DNA of 64,000 nt from Morella rubra (lineage: Eukaryota > Streptophyta > Magnoliopsida > Fagales > Myricaceae), in the NCBI GenBank assembly GCA_003952965.2, contig CM025855.1, forward strand, positions 36,432,183 to 36,496,182. Reading direction: 5' to 3'. The notes below the pieces were generated by a model. The model made no database searches. It worked only from the letters and a program-made list of their open reading frames with translations, and was not told the origin of the DNA. Positions 10,705 to 34,035 of the stretch are shown here, piece by piece. Each line of letters starts with the position of its first letter. The stretch's first letter is position 1. Made by a program: the position numbers and the translations under genes.

Positions 10705-12324
10705 ACGCACTTTCTTCTTTCTCCTGTGATTACCAAACGTTTTGTTTTCGTAATTTTGCTCACCAATGCTGATTCCTACACCACATATCCGATGGAGCAT
10801 GTGTACTTGAGTATTAACATATTTTATTTAAAAGTTCAAGTTCTTTCTTCTTAAGTTTTTTTACTTACTGAATCGATTGGTCTTGACTTGTTTTTGGTAA
10901 ATTTAAAATTTTATGGAATTTTAAAAATATGTCTAGCTGTGTATAATTAGTAAATTACTGTTTCAAAGCACTCTTGTAATACTACTCCTTGGTTACATTT
11001 TCGTCAAGATTTCTAACCGAATGATACATGTCAAATATCAATATGTGATAATGTAAGTATGTCAAGTGTCTTAAAAAAATAAAAAATATAAAAATATAAA
11101 ATAAAAAAAATATTAAACCATAAATAGACATTAGAAGGTTTTTATTTTTAAGACACGTGATATGATACATGAAAATATATTGACACTTGGTGTGACACAT
11201 CATAATTCGTTAAAAATTTGGACAAAAATACAATTTAGAGTGTGATTTTACACTTTGGCAATAATTTGTAATATTTTTTTGATGAGTTGGGCTGGAGTTT
11301 GTACTTTCCACCGACGCCCAAAACTTGGCGAGCAATCTATCCCGGCTCAGCAAATTGGCTTTCAAATCCATCAGCAGAATAGGATAACATCTACTAAGAA
11401 AAAAAAGAGAGTAGGAGAACAACTGAGAAAACAAGAGCATGACAAGCACGAGGTTGTCTTGTCCTCAGACCATGTGAAGTATCCGCACTTCCTCGGTTCC
11501 TCCTACAAGAGCCAGTAGCAGTAAGAGGTGGTATCACACTGCATTTTTCTCGGCTTTCCTATGCTCACTCGTAAATGGCCCAATGCAGCAAAACTATTAT
11601 AAAAACGACAAATCTTTTTTTTTTTTTTTTCTTGAATACATGTTCATTCCTACAAATTTTTAGAATTTACATCTTATTTTTTATATTTACAATCTCAACA
11701 TCACGAAAAATAATTTCAATATTATTTAATATTATTTTTTTTACACATATTAATACAACTTTAATAACTTTTATAATATATTAATAAAATTTAAAATCTT
11801 AAAAATTAATTATTCGTTAAAATTTTAAAATTTTCTCGAAACGAACGTGCCAACCGACAAATCGCTTCTGAGGTTGTGTTGAGATAATCTTTCTGTTACC
11901 CAGAGATGAAAAAGAACCGTCATTTTCTGGTTCTATTTCCCTCTGTCCTCTTAAGAACCAGAGCGAAATTACTCCTCCTTATGGCTACTCGCTATTATGT
12001 AATTATTTACCTGCTGTCTTTATCTTGCAAAGAACTACTAAAATAGTAAAGCTCAGAATCTTCACGCGATTATTCTCTATGTTCTTGCTAATAAAAAAAA
12101 TAAAATAAAAAATAATTTCTTCACGATGACCTAGTCGAAACTCCAGTACTGTTGATGTCTCCTTCTCCACCCGTTGCCTCTCAGATGCAGACATCCCCTC
12201 ACGTCTATCTCTCCATTCCAATCAGAATCGTTGGAAACTTCCACCACTACCGTTTTCTTTATCATTGACTCTCCCGTTGCCAGAGGAGAACGCGCATCAA
12301 ACCCATAAAGAGAGAGGGAGGGAA
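10705..12324. other. Spacer between the tandem XXT genes
   Basis: It contains the 3' region of the first XXT copy, an AT-rich middle and the leader of the second copy. There is no third gene. The short frame at 11255-11518 (+) has no recognisable domain and lies in low-complexity AT-rich sequence. The stretch 12130-12324 is GC-richer and is probably transcribed leader of the second copy. Confidence 0.4.
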
Positions 12325-13683
12325 ATGGCCCATGACGCCATGACGACCCTGAAACGAAGCTCAACCGCTGGCCTTCCTACTACTACTTCTACAACAACCA
12401 GAGGCCGTATGGCGGCTCCACGTGGCCGGCAGGTCAAGAAGACCTTCAACAACCTGAAGCTGACCGTCCTCTGCGGCTTCGTCACCATCCTCGTCCTCCG
12501 TGGCACCATCGGCATCGGCAACCTCGGTGGCTCTTCTGGCCCCGATCTCGACGCCCAGAAGATTGCCGAGGAGACCAACAGGATCCTCGCCGAGATCCGA
12601 TCCGACGATGAACCCTCCGACCCCAACGAACCGGCCGAGCCCGAGATCAACCCCAACGTCACCTACACTCTCGGACCCAAAATCTTCAACTGGGACGAGG
12701 AGAGATGGAATTGGCTTGCCGGAAACCCCGAGTTTCCAAGCAATGTGAATGGGAAAGCTCGCGTTTTGCTCGTCACCGGGTCGCCCCCGAAGCCTTGTGA
12801 TAACCCCATTGGGGATCACTATCTTTTGAAGTCTATTAAGAACAAGATTGACTATTGTAGGATTCACGGGATTGAGATCGTGTACAATTTGGCTCATTTG
12901 GATAAGGAGCTTGCTGGGTACTGGTCAAAATTGCCGTTGATTCGGAGGTTAATGTTGTCGCATCCTGAGGTCGAGTGGATATGGTGGATGGATAGTGATG
13001 CTCTGTTCACAGATATGGTGTTTGAGATTCCTCTGAGTAAGTATACCAATTATAATTTGGTTATTCATGGGTACCCAGATTTGTTGTTCGATCAGAAGTC
13101 GTGGATTGCGTTGAACACTGGCAGTTTTTTGTTCAGGAACTGCCAGTGGTCTTTGGATTTGCTCGATGATTGGGCTCCTATGGGTCCCAAGGGGCCCATC
13201 CGGGATGAGGCCGGGAAGATTTTGACGGCCAATTTGAAGGGAAGGCCGGCTTTCGAGGCTGATGATCAGTCTGCATTGATATACTTGTTGATTTCGAAGA
13301 AGGATCAGTGGATGGATAAGGTATTTATAGAAAATTCTTACTATTTGCACGGTTACTGGGTTGGGTTGGTGGATAGGTACGAGGAAATGATGGAGAAATA
13401 TCATCCGGGACTGGGGGACGAGAGGTGGCCATTTGTAACACATTTTGTGGGTTGCAAGCCATGTGGGAGCTACGGGGACTATGCTGTAGAGAAGTGTTTG
13501 GGAAGCATGGAGAGGGCATTCAATTTTGCAGATAATCAGGTGCTCAACCTGTATGGGTTTAGGCATAGAGGGTTGTTAAGTCCTAAGATCAAGAGAATTA
13601 GGAATGAGACTACTACTCCTTTAGAGTATGTAGACCAGTTTGATATTCGGCATTCCACACATGGTGAACGAACCAGATCATAA
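12325..13683 (+). CDS. XXT5: XXT5-type xyloglucan 6-xylosyltransferase (GT34)
   Basis: Full-length type II Golgi glycosyltransferase, 452 residues against about 457 for Arabidopsis XXT5. A short Ser/Thr-rich tail leads to PRGRQVKKTFNN and a signal-anchor helix (about 46-62). A stem follows with EETNRILAEIRSDDEP, a segment shared with XXT5 and distinguishing it from XXT1/2. The catalytic domain has D223-S224-D225 in WMDSDALFTD, QKSWIALNTGSFL, ADDQSALIYLL and HFVGCKPCGSYGDY. I chose the ATG at 12325 (MAHDAMTTLKRSS). The frame stays open upstream to 12265, but only by way of a TTG codon. XXT5 works with XXT1/2 in xyloglucan xylosylation. The gene is intronless and about 1.6 kb downstream of its tandem relative, in the same direction. 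Confidence 0.95.
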   Translation: MAHDAMTTLKRSSTAGLPTTTSTTTRGRMAAPRGRQVKKTFNNLKLTVLCGFVTILVLRGTIGIGNLGGSSGPDLDAQKIAEETNRILAEIRSDDEPSDPNEPAEPEINPNVTYTLGPKIFNWDEERWNWLAGNPEFPSNVNGKARVLLVTGSPPKPCDNPIGDHYLLKSIKNKIDYCRIHGIEIVYNLAHLDKELAGYWSKLPLIRRLMLSHPEVEWIWWMDSDALFTDMVFEIPLSKYTNYNLVIHGYPDLLFDQKSWIALNTGSFLFRNCQWSLDLLDDWAPMGPKGPIRDEAGKILTANLKGRPAFEADDQSALIYLLISKKDQWMDKVFIENSYYLHGYWVGLVDRYEEMMEKYHPGLGDERWPFVTHFVGCKPCGSYGDYAVEKCLGSMERAFNFADNQVLNLYGFRHRGLLSPKIKRIRNETTTPLEYVDQFDIRHSTHGERTRS

Positions 13684-14997
13684 TCCTAACCCATATCTCT
13701 CTCGTGATTGATACCTCTACGGTCTCCCAATGTAATTTTGTCAGATTACTGCCGATTTCCACACAACAACTGATGAGATATCTCAGTTAAGTGGCTTTCT
13801 TCTTTCATTTTGCTTTATAAAAACTGCTACTGAAAGTGGAATCCACAAAGACACTAAAAATTCTTTATGTTACTTCAGTTAGCATAATGGAATATTAGTG
13901 TTGTTGACAGAGACCTTCACACTATTCCTTTACTCATTGGTTGAGTATAACAGTGCTCGACTTGCGTTGGCATGCATCTCTGTTTTTCTCTGTTTCTCTT
14001 TCTATTTACTATATTTTCTCACTAAGTTGTTCATCTGATTCGACAATAGACCATGTGTAGATCCACGACTCTTCTGTCAGAAATTTAGGTTTGTTGCAAT
14101 GAACAAGGGAACTCTTTTTGTACATCTGCTGCCAAGTCTTTCAAACAAAACTAGTGCTTCAGATGACCTCGATCTCAACCAGTCATGTCTGTACACTTGT
14201 CCTCTGTTTTCCATCTGTTAGCTGCTATGATAAAACGGAGAAAAGTGCTGAATCTTCTCTTTGTGCGAAGTTTCTGGAATTCTGAAGTTCCTTGACTGAA
14301 ATTCTGCATGATCGAATATGGCGTGTGGTGTTGCTAAAAGGAAGCACTTCTCGCTTACCAAAAAAGGGAAACACTTCTCTGGAAACTTCTTTTAATTCCT
14401 TTTGCGGTGGACAATTATAGAGTAAGCTTCTTGTTTCTTTCTACTTTATTGGTTTCCTGCTCCTTATAGGTCAGCTAATTACATAGTTCTGGCCTCCTTT
14501 TGGGCAGCTAATAACAGTTTTTTTTTCCCTCCGAATCCTTTGGAACCTCTCTGTTAACGCTTATTCACATTTCCCCCCGCTCCACCCATCTAGGCAAAGA
14601 AATCAGAACAGGAAATAGTCCTGTTATCTAGATTAATTTGTTTTCATCTGATCGTCCATCTTCAGAAGAGACTAATGTGGAGTAAAGGGATGGATTCTAT
14701 CTGATTCAGAAAGGGCAAGTGTGAGAGTACATTGACAAAGAGAAAGTCGACGAAATTTCATGATATTGCTGGCTTATTCAATAAGAATCGAGAATACAGT
14801 TACCCACATGCATAAGCAAGCCATGCGTAAGAGAATATGAAGAATTTGGTGCAGTCACCAATATGATATTGAATCATCTATCTAATTATATGCAAATCTC
14901 CCGTTCAATCGTCTGATGCTCAATGTAAGATGCTGATGCTTGATGCTAAGCTCATAACGGAGGAACACAAAACCATCTTCTTGTTCTGCCCAATCCA
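13684..14997. other. Spacer: XXT5 3' region and convergent 3' region of the next gene
   Basis: The first few hundred bases are T-rich and probably XXT5 3' UTR. The rest is unremarkable intergenic sequence with no supported coding region. The two flanking genes converge here. Confidence 0.4.
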
Positions 14998-16150
14998 TCA
15001 ATTGATTCGGAGCACGGGAACCCTGCGGCGTGCTGACAATACTTCATTCATTCGTGCAGCGTGGAGCAACAGCTGCCTGATTTTCTGCAGGGAACGAGTT
15101 GAATTTCATGGAATCATGGCTAGAGCAAGTTTCAGTATTTGCAGAACAGTTTTATAGAAAAAGGTTTGCTCATTGGAGTCCCTGCCCATGTTGCTTTATG
15201 ACAGAAGAAACAACCTCAGCCTTACCAAAAAGAGAGGAAAATACTCCTACATGCTAAGGAGATAGCCTAGAAGCTCACAAGCTTCCTTCCATGAGGCAGA
15301 AGCCTTACGACTGAGATGACTAAGGCCTCTATCTTCTAAATTCGAACAATGGGCTTTTTTTTTTTTTGTGTGGTAAGTTAGGCGGCTTTTTTGTGCTCCC
15401 AAGTCACTAAAGAAAACACGAGCACAGCAGTTTCATAAGGGGCGGCCTGATACAGAACTGTCTCCTATTTGGTTCATACATCCCATAAAAAGATTCAGCG
15501 TCTGAAACGAGAAATCCAGAGTAACTCAAATTAATTTTTACCTGGGAGACACCAGATTATGTTTTTAAATATTAATTACAAAGCTTTTGCGAACGAACCT
15601 CATCTTTCTCTCTGATGAGAACGAATAAGCGATCCTTGTCCTCTTTCTGGACTCGAAGCCACCGCTGCACCCTCACATATAAGAATGACAGCAGCAGTGC
15701 CGCTACCACTCCGGTTACCGATGCAATTGACCAAAATCCCCCCGCACACACCGCAAAGTTGCGAACTCTAGAAGCCACACGGAAGACCCCGGTCCTCAGA
15801 ATCTCGAAACGCACTCTCCAAGGCCTTCGTAACTCCTTGGCTACTCGGGGCGGCGAGCCCCTTTCGTTTCCCTCCTCATCGCCTTCATAATTCGATGCAG
15901 ATGACAAACAACAAGGCTCCAGACATGGGACTTCAGGGGCTATAAGGTCCAGTGGAGGGACTAGTATCCCTTCGTGGTGGCTGGGAGGGAAGATGGAGCA
16001 GTCATCTTTAATCAGATTAAGGTCTTCTTCTCTGATAACTACCATGTCCCTTTCCACGCTAGATTGGTGCGCTGTGGGAGGGATTTTGGCAAGTGGGGAC
16101 TGGATTTGCTGCCATTCGTCCAAGTCTTCGGGCACCTGTGCACCTTCCAT
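14998..16150 (-). CDS. Uncharacterised plant single-pass membrane protein, two exons, 212 aa
   Basis: Exon 1 (15599-16150) encodes 184 residues, MEGAQVPEDLDEWQQIQSP onward. Exon 2 (14998-15084) adds 28, KIRQLLLHAARMNEVLSARR then RVPVLRIN and stop. The junction (GATGAG|GTTCGT to CCCTGCAG|AAAATC) is in phase, and the ending matches what I remember of this plant family. An acidic soluble N-terminal half leads through a basic stretch (about 107-131) to one membrane helix (about 137-160). A basic, probably coiled C-terminus follows (RLFVLIREKDEKIRQLLL). The function is unknown. Reading through the donor would give a false 192-residue product ending RSQKLCN. The ATG at 16150 is the first in-frame start. 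Confidence 0.8.
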
Positions 16151-18578
16151 TTCATAGAAGTGGTGCCCAGTGCGAGGCGTGCAATTCTGAGCAGAACTCC
16201 AACAACAAGAAACGAACCGCTTATAGCTAATCCGTAACTCTAAAGTGCTCTGTTTGGAAATATCCCTGTGGCCTCTTGGTAAGGGAGGATATTATGGTTG
16301 AAAATATCCAGAAGGGGCTGATATATCCAGAAGAAATAGGAGTTAATTGAATCTATATATAAAATTTGCATGGCTTGCAAGTGACGGAAAGAATTCCTGA
16401 CTCCTGAGCATAGCTTGGAGTGCAGATATGGTGGGCCAGGGATTTCTAACATCCAGGTCGATCCTCTAGCTACGGCCTAAAGTTATAAAAGATTCTTATT
16501 CTAGATGTGGTAGGACACGATTAATCCATGATCAAAGTGAGATATTTTTTTGACAAGTCCATCCGACGTCTACGAAATTTGAATTTCTCCCACAAATACC
16601 ATCGGATTCATTTGACTGGCAGATGGGGGACCGCCAGCGTTGTATCCCCGTTGACCAACACCAACTGTTCCCTGCTGGCTTCCTCTTTAAAAATGAACTT
16701 CCCAAAATAACCTTAGATTCAATTTTTTTTTTTTTACCTTCATTTTGGCTTGTACGGAAAAAGAAAAGGTACGCGCATGTTTGTTTTGAAAAAATTTTAA
16801 GTAGTTTATTGTGTAAATATTTAGGTAATGTTTAAGTTTTATTGGTATGTTTTTATAAGTTATTGAGTTATATTGATGTTTGTAAAAAAATAATATTAAA
16901 TTATGATATACGTATAGTAATAATGTTAGGATTGTAAGTTTAGAAAATTAAATTCAAATTCTAAATTTTTTAGTCAAAAAACATGTTTATATTTAATTTA
17001 GTTTTGAAAATATTTTCTGTGTTTATTTTTTTTTAAAGGTAGTATAAATTCTCTTAAAATGAGTAAAAAATTTGTTAAAAATGGTTAGAATTCGTAAAAA
17101 TTTGTTAGAGTTCGGAAAAAATTGTAAAGTTTGTATAAAAATATTTGAATAGATGAAAAAATGATTGCGAAATTTTTATAAAAATCGAATGCTCGAAAAA
17201 TCGCGATTCGTCTTTGTTCCAACAGCACTTCGGTAATAGATGAATAATCCCGGTCCGAGCTCCCGTTGGCCGTTGGTGCTAGAAAGATTACAGGGACATT
17301 TTTGGCAATATGTATGTGAAGCAACGAACTCCAGATCGAAAGCGGCAATGTCCAAAAAGTCGGTTTAGCATTTGAATTGAGAAATATCAGTGGCAAAAAA
17401 GATCCCAACATCATTAGCTCCCTCCGTCGTCTTGACGCTGGAGCAGCAGGGTTTACTTAGCTTCACGGAATCACGGTGCAGACAACACGAGGTTTGAGTT
17501 TCTCTCCCACTTTTGAACAGTTTTAGTCTTATTGTTGAGAGAGAGTGTCTCTTTTTCTTCTTTCGATTGGTTGCTTTTGTTAGGGTTTTGCTTCCCCTTT
17601 ATTTATAATTCTTTTGTTTTTTGAACTTGAACACGAATAAAAAATTCGACTTCTGAATCCAAGTGGCGGCGTGGCAATCCCCAGGGATTCAATTTTATTT
17701 TTATGCTTCAACTCCGCCTCTATGGCAATCTGCTTAGTAAAATGCCATAACGGTCAGTAGTCAGGCATAATGGTGGGTATAAGGAGTGTTGCAATTTCAT
17801 CATACCTCTGAATTGCAGAATTGACATATGTTACGGTTCATAGTAGATGTTAGCTGTCCCATATGTTAGGCATATGTATAGTTTTGCATCACCAATCACA
17901 TGATTTCTAAATCACACTTTTTATAATTATTAATTGCTTCTGAAAGGGTATGATATAGCACCATGACAATCACCGAAATTATGCTTATTGAAGTGCAAGA
18001 TCTTCTCGTAATATTTGAGCTGGGTCATTCTGAATTGTATCATGGGAGAGTATGCTTCAACTTCCGATATCATGTGTCACTGGTTTATTTCAATTCTGCT
18101 ACAGTATTTGTAGGTTTATGGTATTTCCCTCAGCTGGCTTCCCCTATGTATCAATGGAAATGCAAATCCCTTTAACTGTTGTGATTCCATTGCAGTTGTT
18201 GACAAATAATTGTTATTTCTATAGCAACAACCAACAACGCAAACCCCATGCTCAAGGTTGTGTTACCCTACAACTTGAATATCTATGAAAAGTAAGGGCC
18301 AAGCGTTTCTAGTTACAATACTCTTCTTGTTTTTGACATTTCCATCGGGTTCATTTTTTTAGGAGTTGAACACATTGCACCACCCTGTTGTATCTTATAA
18401 ATTTTTATCTGTACGCTTCTGTAATTGTTGGTGTTAGACTCTCTTGTACTTCTTACATCTTTTGCCTCTAGTTACATGTGGATCTTTTATCAGTATCTTC
18501 AAACATTTGCTTTATGCTTGCTCCATATTGGTGATTGATAGGTCATCTAATTCGAGGCGCTGAGATTGCTCTGAAGAA
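16151..18578. other. Divergent spacer and leader of the CSC1-like gene
   Basis: 16151-16980 is ordinary spacer, with the promoter of the 212-aa gene at its left side. An AT-rich repeat copy lies at 16990-17195. From about 17425 a GC-richer stretch ends at CACGAG|GTTTGAG (near 17492), a plausible first leader exon of the CSC1-like gene. An acceptor TTGATAG|GTCATC (near 18540) would join it to the coding start at 18579. No other gene is seen. Confidence 0.35.
16990..17195 (+). repeat. AT-rich short repeat (MITE-like), copy 3
   Basis: Third member of the family at 2704. Shared segments include TGTTTATTTTTTTTTAAAGG, then GAGTAAAAAATTTGTTAAAA and AGAATTCGTAAAAA. It is more diverged at its right end than copies 1 and 4. 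It lies about 230 bp upstream of the inferred start of the CSC1-like transcript. Confidence 0.55.
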
Positions 18579-31160
<12,582 letters not shown>

Positions 31161-32228
31161 GCCTCAGGTATGATTGTATTTGTACCATATTAAGGTGACT
31201 GGTAATGGTGGTGTTATTTTTATCTACTGACATTTTAATCTGTGAGGCTTGATTCATGATGGAAAAAAGGATGTTTGGTGTGCATGTGTGCGCTTCCTTG
31301 TCCCCCTCCTCCTCCCCCAACACCACCACCACCACAACCTCTCTCTTTCTCATGTGTTTATCATGTAGGTGTTCTGGCACGTAAAATTAATGGTGAGAAA
31401 AATGCTGTGTCTAACAAGATCTATCGTTCTTATCATTCTTCTGTTCTTTTCCTTGGCTTTGGGGAGGGAAGGGGTCGGAAAGAGGATGCCAATTTCAACT
31501 GGTGGACATGTCAAGAACTGATGTTTCACTTTCAAACAGGCCCCCATTTCTCTTAATTTCAGTTTTCCTATTCCTGATTGAATCGTAAAATGGAGAATCA
31601 GAATATTTGTGCATGTCTACGATATCAGGTCAATTGCACTTTCTCAGGGCATACTATAAAATCATCTGCAATGTCTTTATAGACTTTTATTTGACCGATC
31701 AATCTCTAAAGCATCTTGTTACCAGCACACCTCCCCCCCTCTTCCCACCTTCTCGCTTTTTTCTTTTTTCTCAAAATATTTCTTCAATTTGCATCATATT
31801 CAACCTGACGTTTACATGGTCATCACATTACCATAGTGAAAATGTGACGCTGTGATTAACGTGACTGGTCAAGTTTTAAGATTACAAAAAAAAAAAAAAA
31901 AGATTAGGGGGAAAGAAATAATTGGATGGTAGGGCACACATCGCAATTGCATACAATATTTTAGGGGTCGGTTGGTCAAATTCAAGAGTGGGAGATTATG
32001 TGCCTAATCTCCTGATTTAGGGTAAAATAAAAGGAATTATTCGCTTTATAGTTTTCTACCTATTTGAGTAAATCTGCAGATTTATGATTTCTTTCCTTCT
32101 TCTGTTCAGCTTCTTTTAAAAATTTTCACAACTTTTATAATTATGGTCTGGTTTCTCCCTAAATATTAAATGCAATATGAATATTCCAAAATGCCAGTTG
32201 TCCACCCTTTCCTCCTGAAATTTGACAA

Positions 32229-32249
32229 GGGGGGGGGGGGGGGGGGGGG
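32229..32249. repeat. Poly-G tract, 21 bases
   Basis: Uninterrupted G run in the spacer downstream of the CSC1-like gene, followed by GA-rich sequence. Confidence 0.95.
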
Positions 32250-33648
32250 AGGAGGGAATCCTAGAGTATTGACTATTGCTAGCGAACCAATATATTTGAT
32301 ATTTTTGTACTTCAATTCAGTTCAGTCCAATTGTTTTCTATCATAGTTTTGTTTTGGATGAACTTCCGAATCTGGAGGAAATGTAAAGGCAAGGAGCGCC
32401 CATCACCAACTTTTTATGCACCTGCTTCGGAGCTGGGTCACTTTTATGTTTTTGACTTCCAATTAAAAAGGTCCATTTGCCAACATCAAATCATTAGGAG
32501 GAATATCTAATTATTGTTCTGCCCACAAGAGAGTCACATGGTACATGACCAGAATACTTGATTCTCTAAGAAAACAGGACCCTCCTCCCCCATTGGAAGC
32601 TGAAGGTTTTGGGTTTCTGGTAGTAGCAAATTCCTTCTAGTTCTTAATAATTCAAGGGAAGTTGTTAGGATTTGGGTGTTAAGAAATCGGTGAAAAAGAC
32701 CAAGGGTGTTGCCAATCAGAATACATGTAAACCTGATCTCACATCTGGAGCCTGTTTATTGCGTTTGGGTTTTTAGTACGAGGTTTCACATGTCTACATG
32801 AAGTTTTGACAACATAGATAACCTTGGATTCATTCATTAGGTCAGGATTAGATAGAAAAAACGAAAGGGAAAGGAAAGCATACCCCACCTATATTCCTCC
32901 TTCGGAATTTACTTGGAAAAACAATTCCTGTAATATATATTAGGTTTGACAAACTTTTGGCGAAAAGCTAAAAAAGGGCACACTGATGTGTTGATGTCAT
33001 TTTTCTTATTTTAGTCAAAGAAGGAAAGCGCACACATGTAATAATCCACCAAAAGGAAAGCATTCGCGTGGACTGAACTTTCAGGCAACTCGAGCCATAA
33101 AAACTCTAGCAGCCCATTGTTAATAATTTGTCGTTTCAAATACCATTGGCTAAAGTACAAAGGAAGGCGGTTTTCTTTTAAGTTAAACATCCTTATCCTT
33201 AATGCAGTGGGAGTCCGAGTCCCCCCCAGCTTTCACTTTTTTAGTGCAACTGTGCTGTTCTATATCGCTTTTTTGCATGGTTCTAGCTAGTGCCCATAAC
33301 AGAGGGGTTTCCACTCAATCGGTTTGGACCCTTAGGGTGTGAGTGATCCCCCACCTCTCCATAGCAGTATACGAGGATGGTTCGAATCAAGACAAACCAA
33401 AGGCATTCGTTGGCAGCCGATACGCTAAGGATCGAAAGACTTTTTAGGACATAGAACACTACTTTAAGGCTGTTCCTGCCCCTTTTGACGACCAACAGAC
33501 CAATTTTGGCGATCTTAGGCTAGGTAGTGACATATTGGTTGATATCTATTGAGAGAAAATGAAACAAAAAAACACGAGGCAAAAGAGGTAAGGGGGTGAT
33601 AAAGAGGAGAAAGTGTGGAGAATGAAATGGAACTGAGGCTTTTTAACA

Positions 33649-33668
33649 CCCCCCCCCCCCCCCGGGGG
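33649..33668. repeat. Poly-C tract (15) joined to five G
   Basis: Fifteen C followed immediately by five G. The C-to-G switch makes a small self-complementary spot and is a typical place for sequencing or assembly error. Confidence 0.9.
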
Positions 33669-33892
33669 AAGTATGCAGTTTGTTTGCTATCCCTTGGATG
33701 TTGTTTATTAGACGTGGCATTTTGGGAAAACTCTTAAAAGAGTTGGAAAGTCATTCCCCCTCGAGTTGTTTCTGAGACACATTATAACTTACTGAAGATT
33801 CTATTGCTTTATACTTTTTCACGATTACTAAAGGACCAATAGCTGGAAAAAAACCTTAAGAGCTCCAAGTTTACTTCTCGAAAAATTTACCA

Positions 33893-34035
33893 CCAAGTGT
33901 GGTGGCATAGTGGTAAGAGCACATGGAATATAGATGTCCGAGGTTTAAATCCAGGGACAAAATCAGGATTAGACATTAAGAGGCTAGTTGCACAAAAATT
34001 ATTTTTTTTGAAGGTCAAATGCAAAAAGTAGTAAA
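33893..34035 (+). mobile_element. tRNA-derived SINE-like sequence
   Basis: GTGTGGTGGCATAGTGGTAA contains an A-box-like TGGCATAGTGG. About 40 bases later GGTTTAAATCC matches the B box in 9 of 11 positions. This spacing is that of an internal RNA polymerase III promoter, as in plant SINEs. A T-rich segment near 34000-34050 may be its end. I could not define target duplications, so the limits are approximate. It does not fold as a real tRNA. Confidence 0.5.

Noticed and set aside
12265..12324. N-terminal extension of the second XXT gene
   Set aside because: It begins at TTG. The ATG at 12325 gives a family-like N-terminus and length.
12949..13566. 205-residue minus-strand frame
   Set aside because: Antisense shadow of the XXT5 catalytic domain.
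14930..15157. 75-residue plus-strand frame
   Set aside because: It overlaps in antisense the second exon of the 212-aa membrane protein, which has splice-site and family support.
33283..33540. Moderately GC-rich segment considered as organellar or retrotransposon DNA
   Set aside because: No plastid, mitochondrial or retroelement protein segment could be read in any frame.
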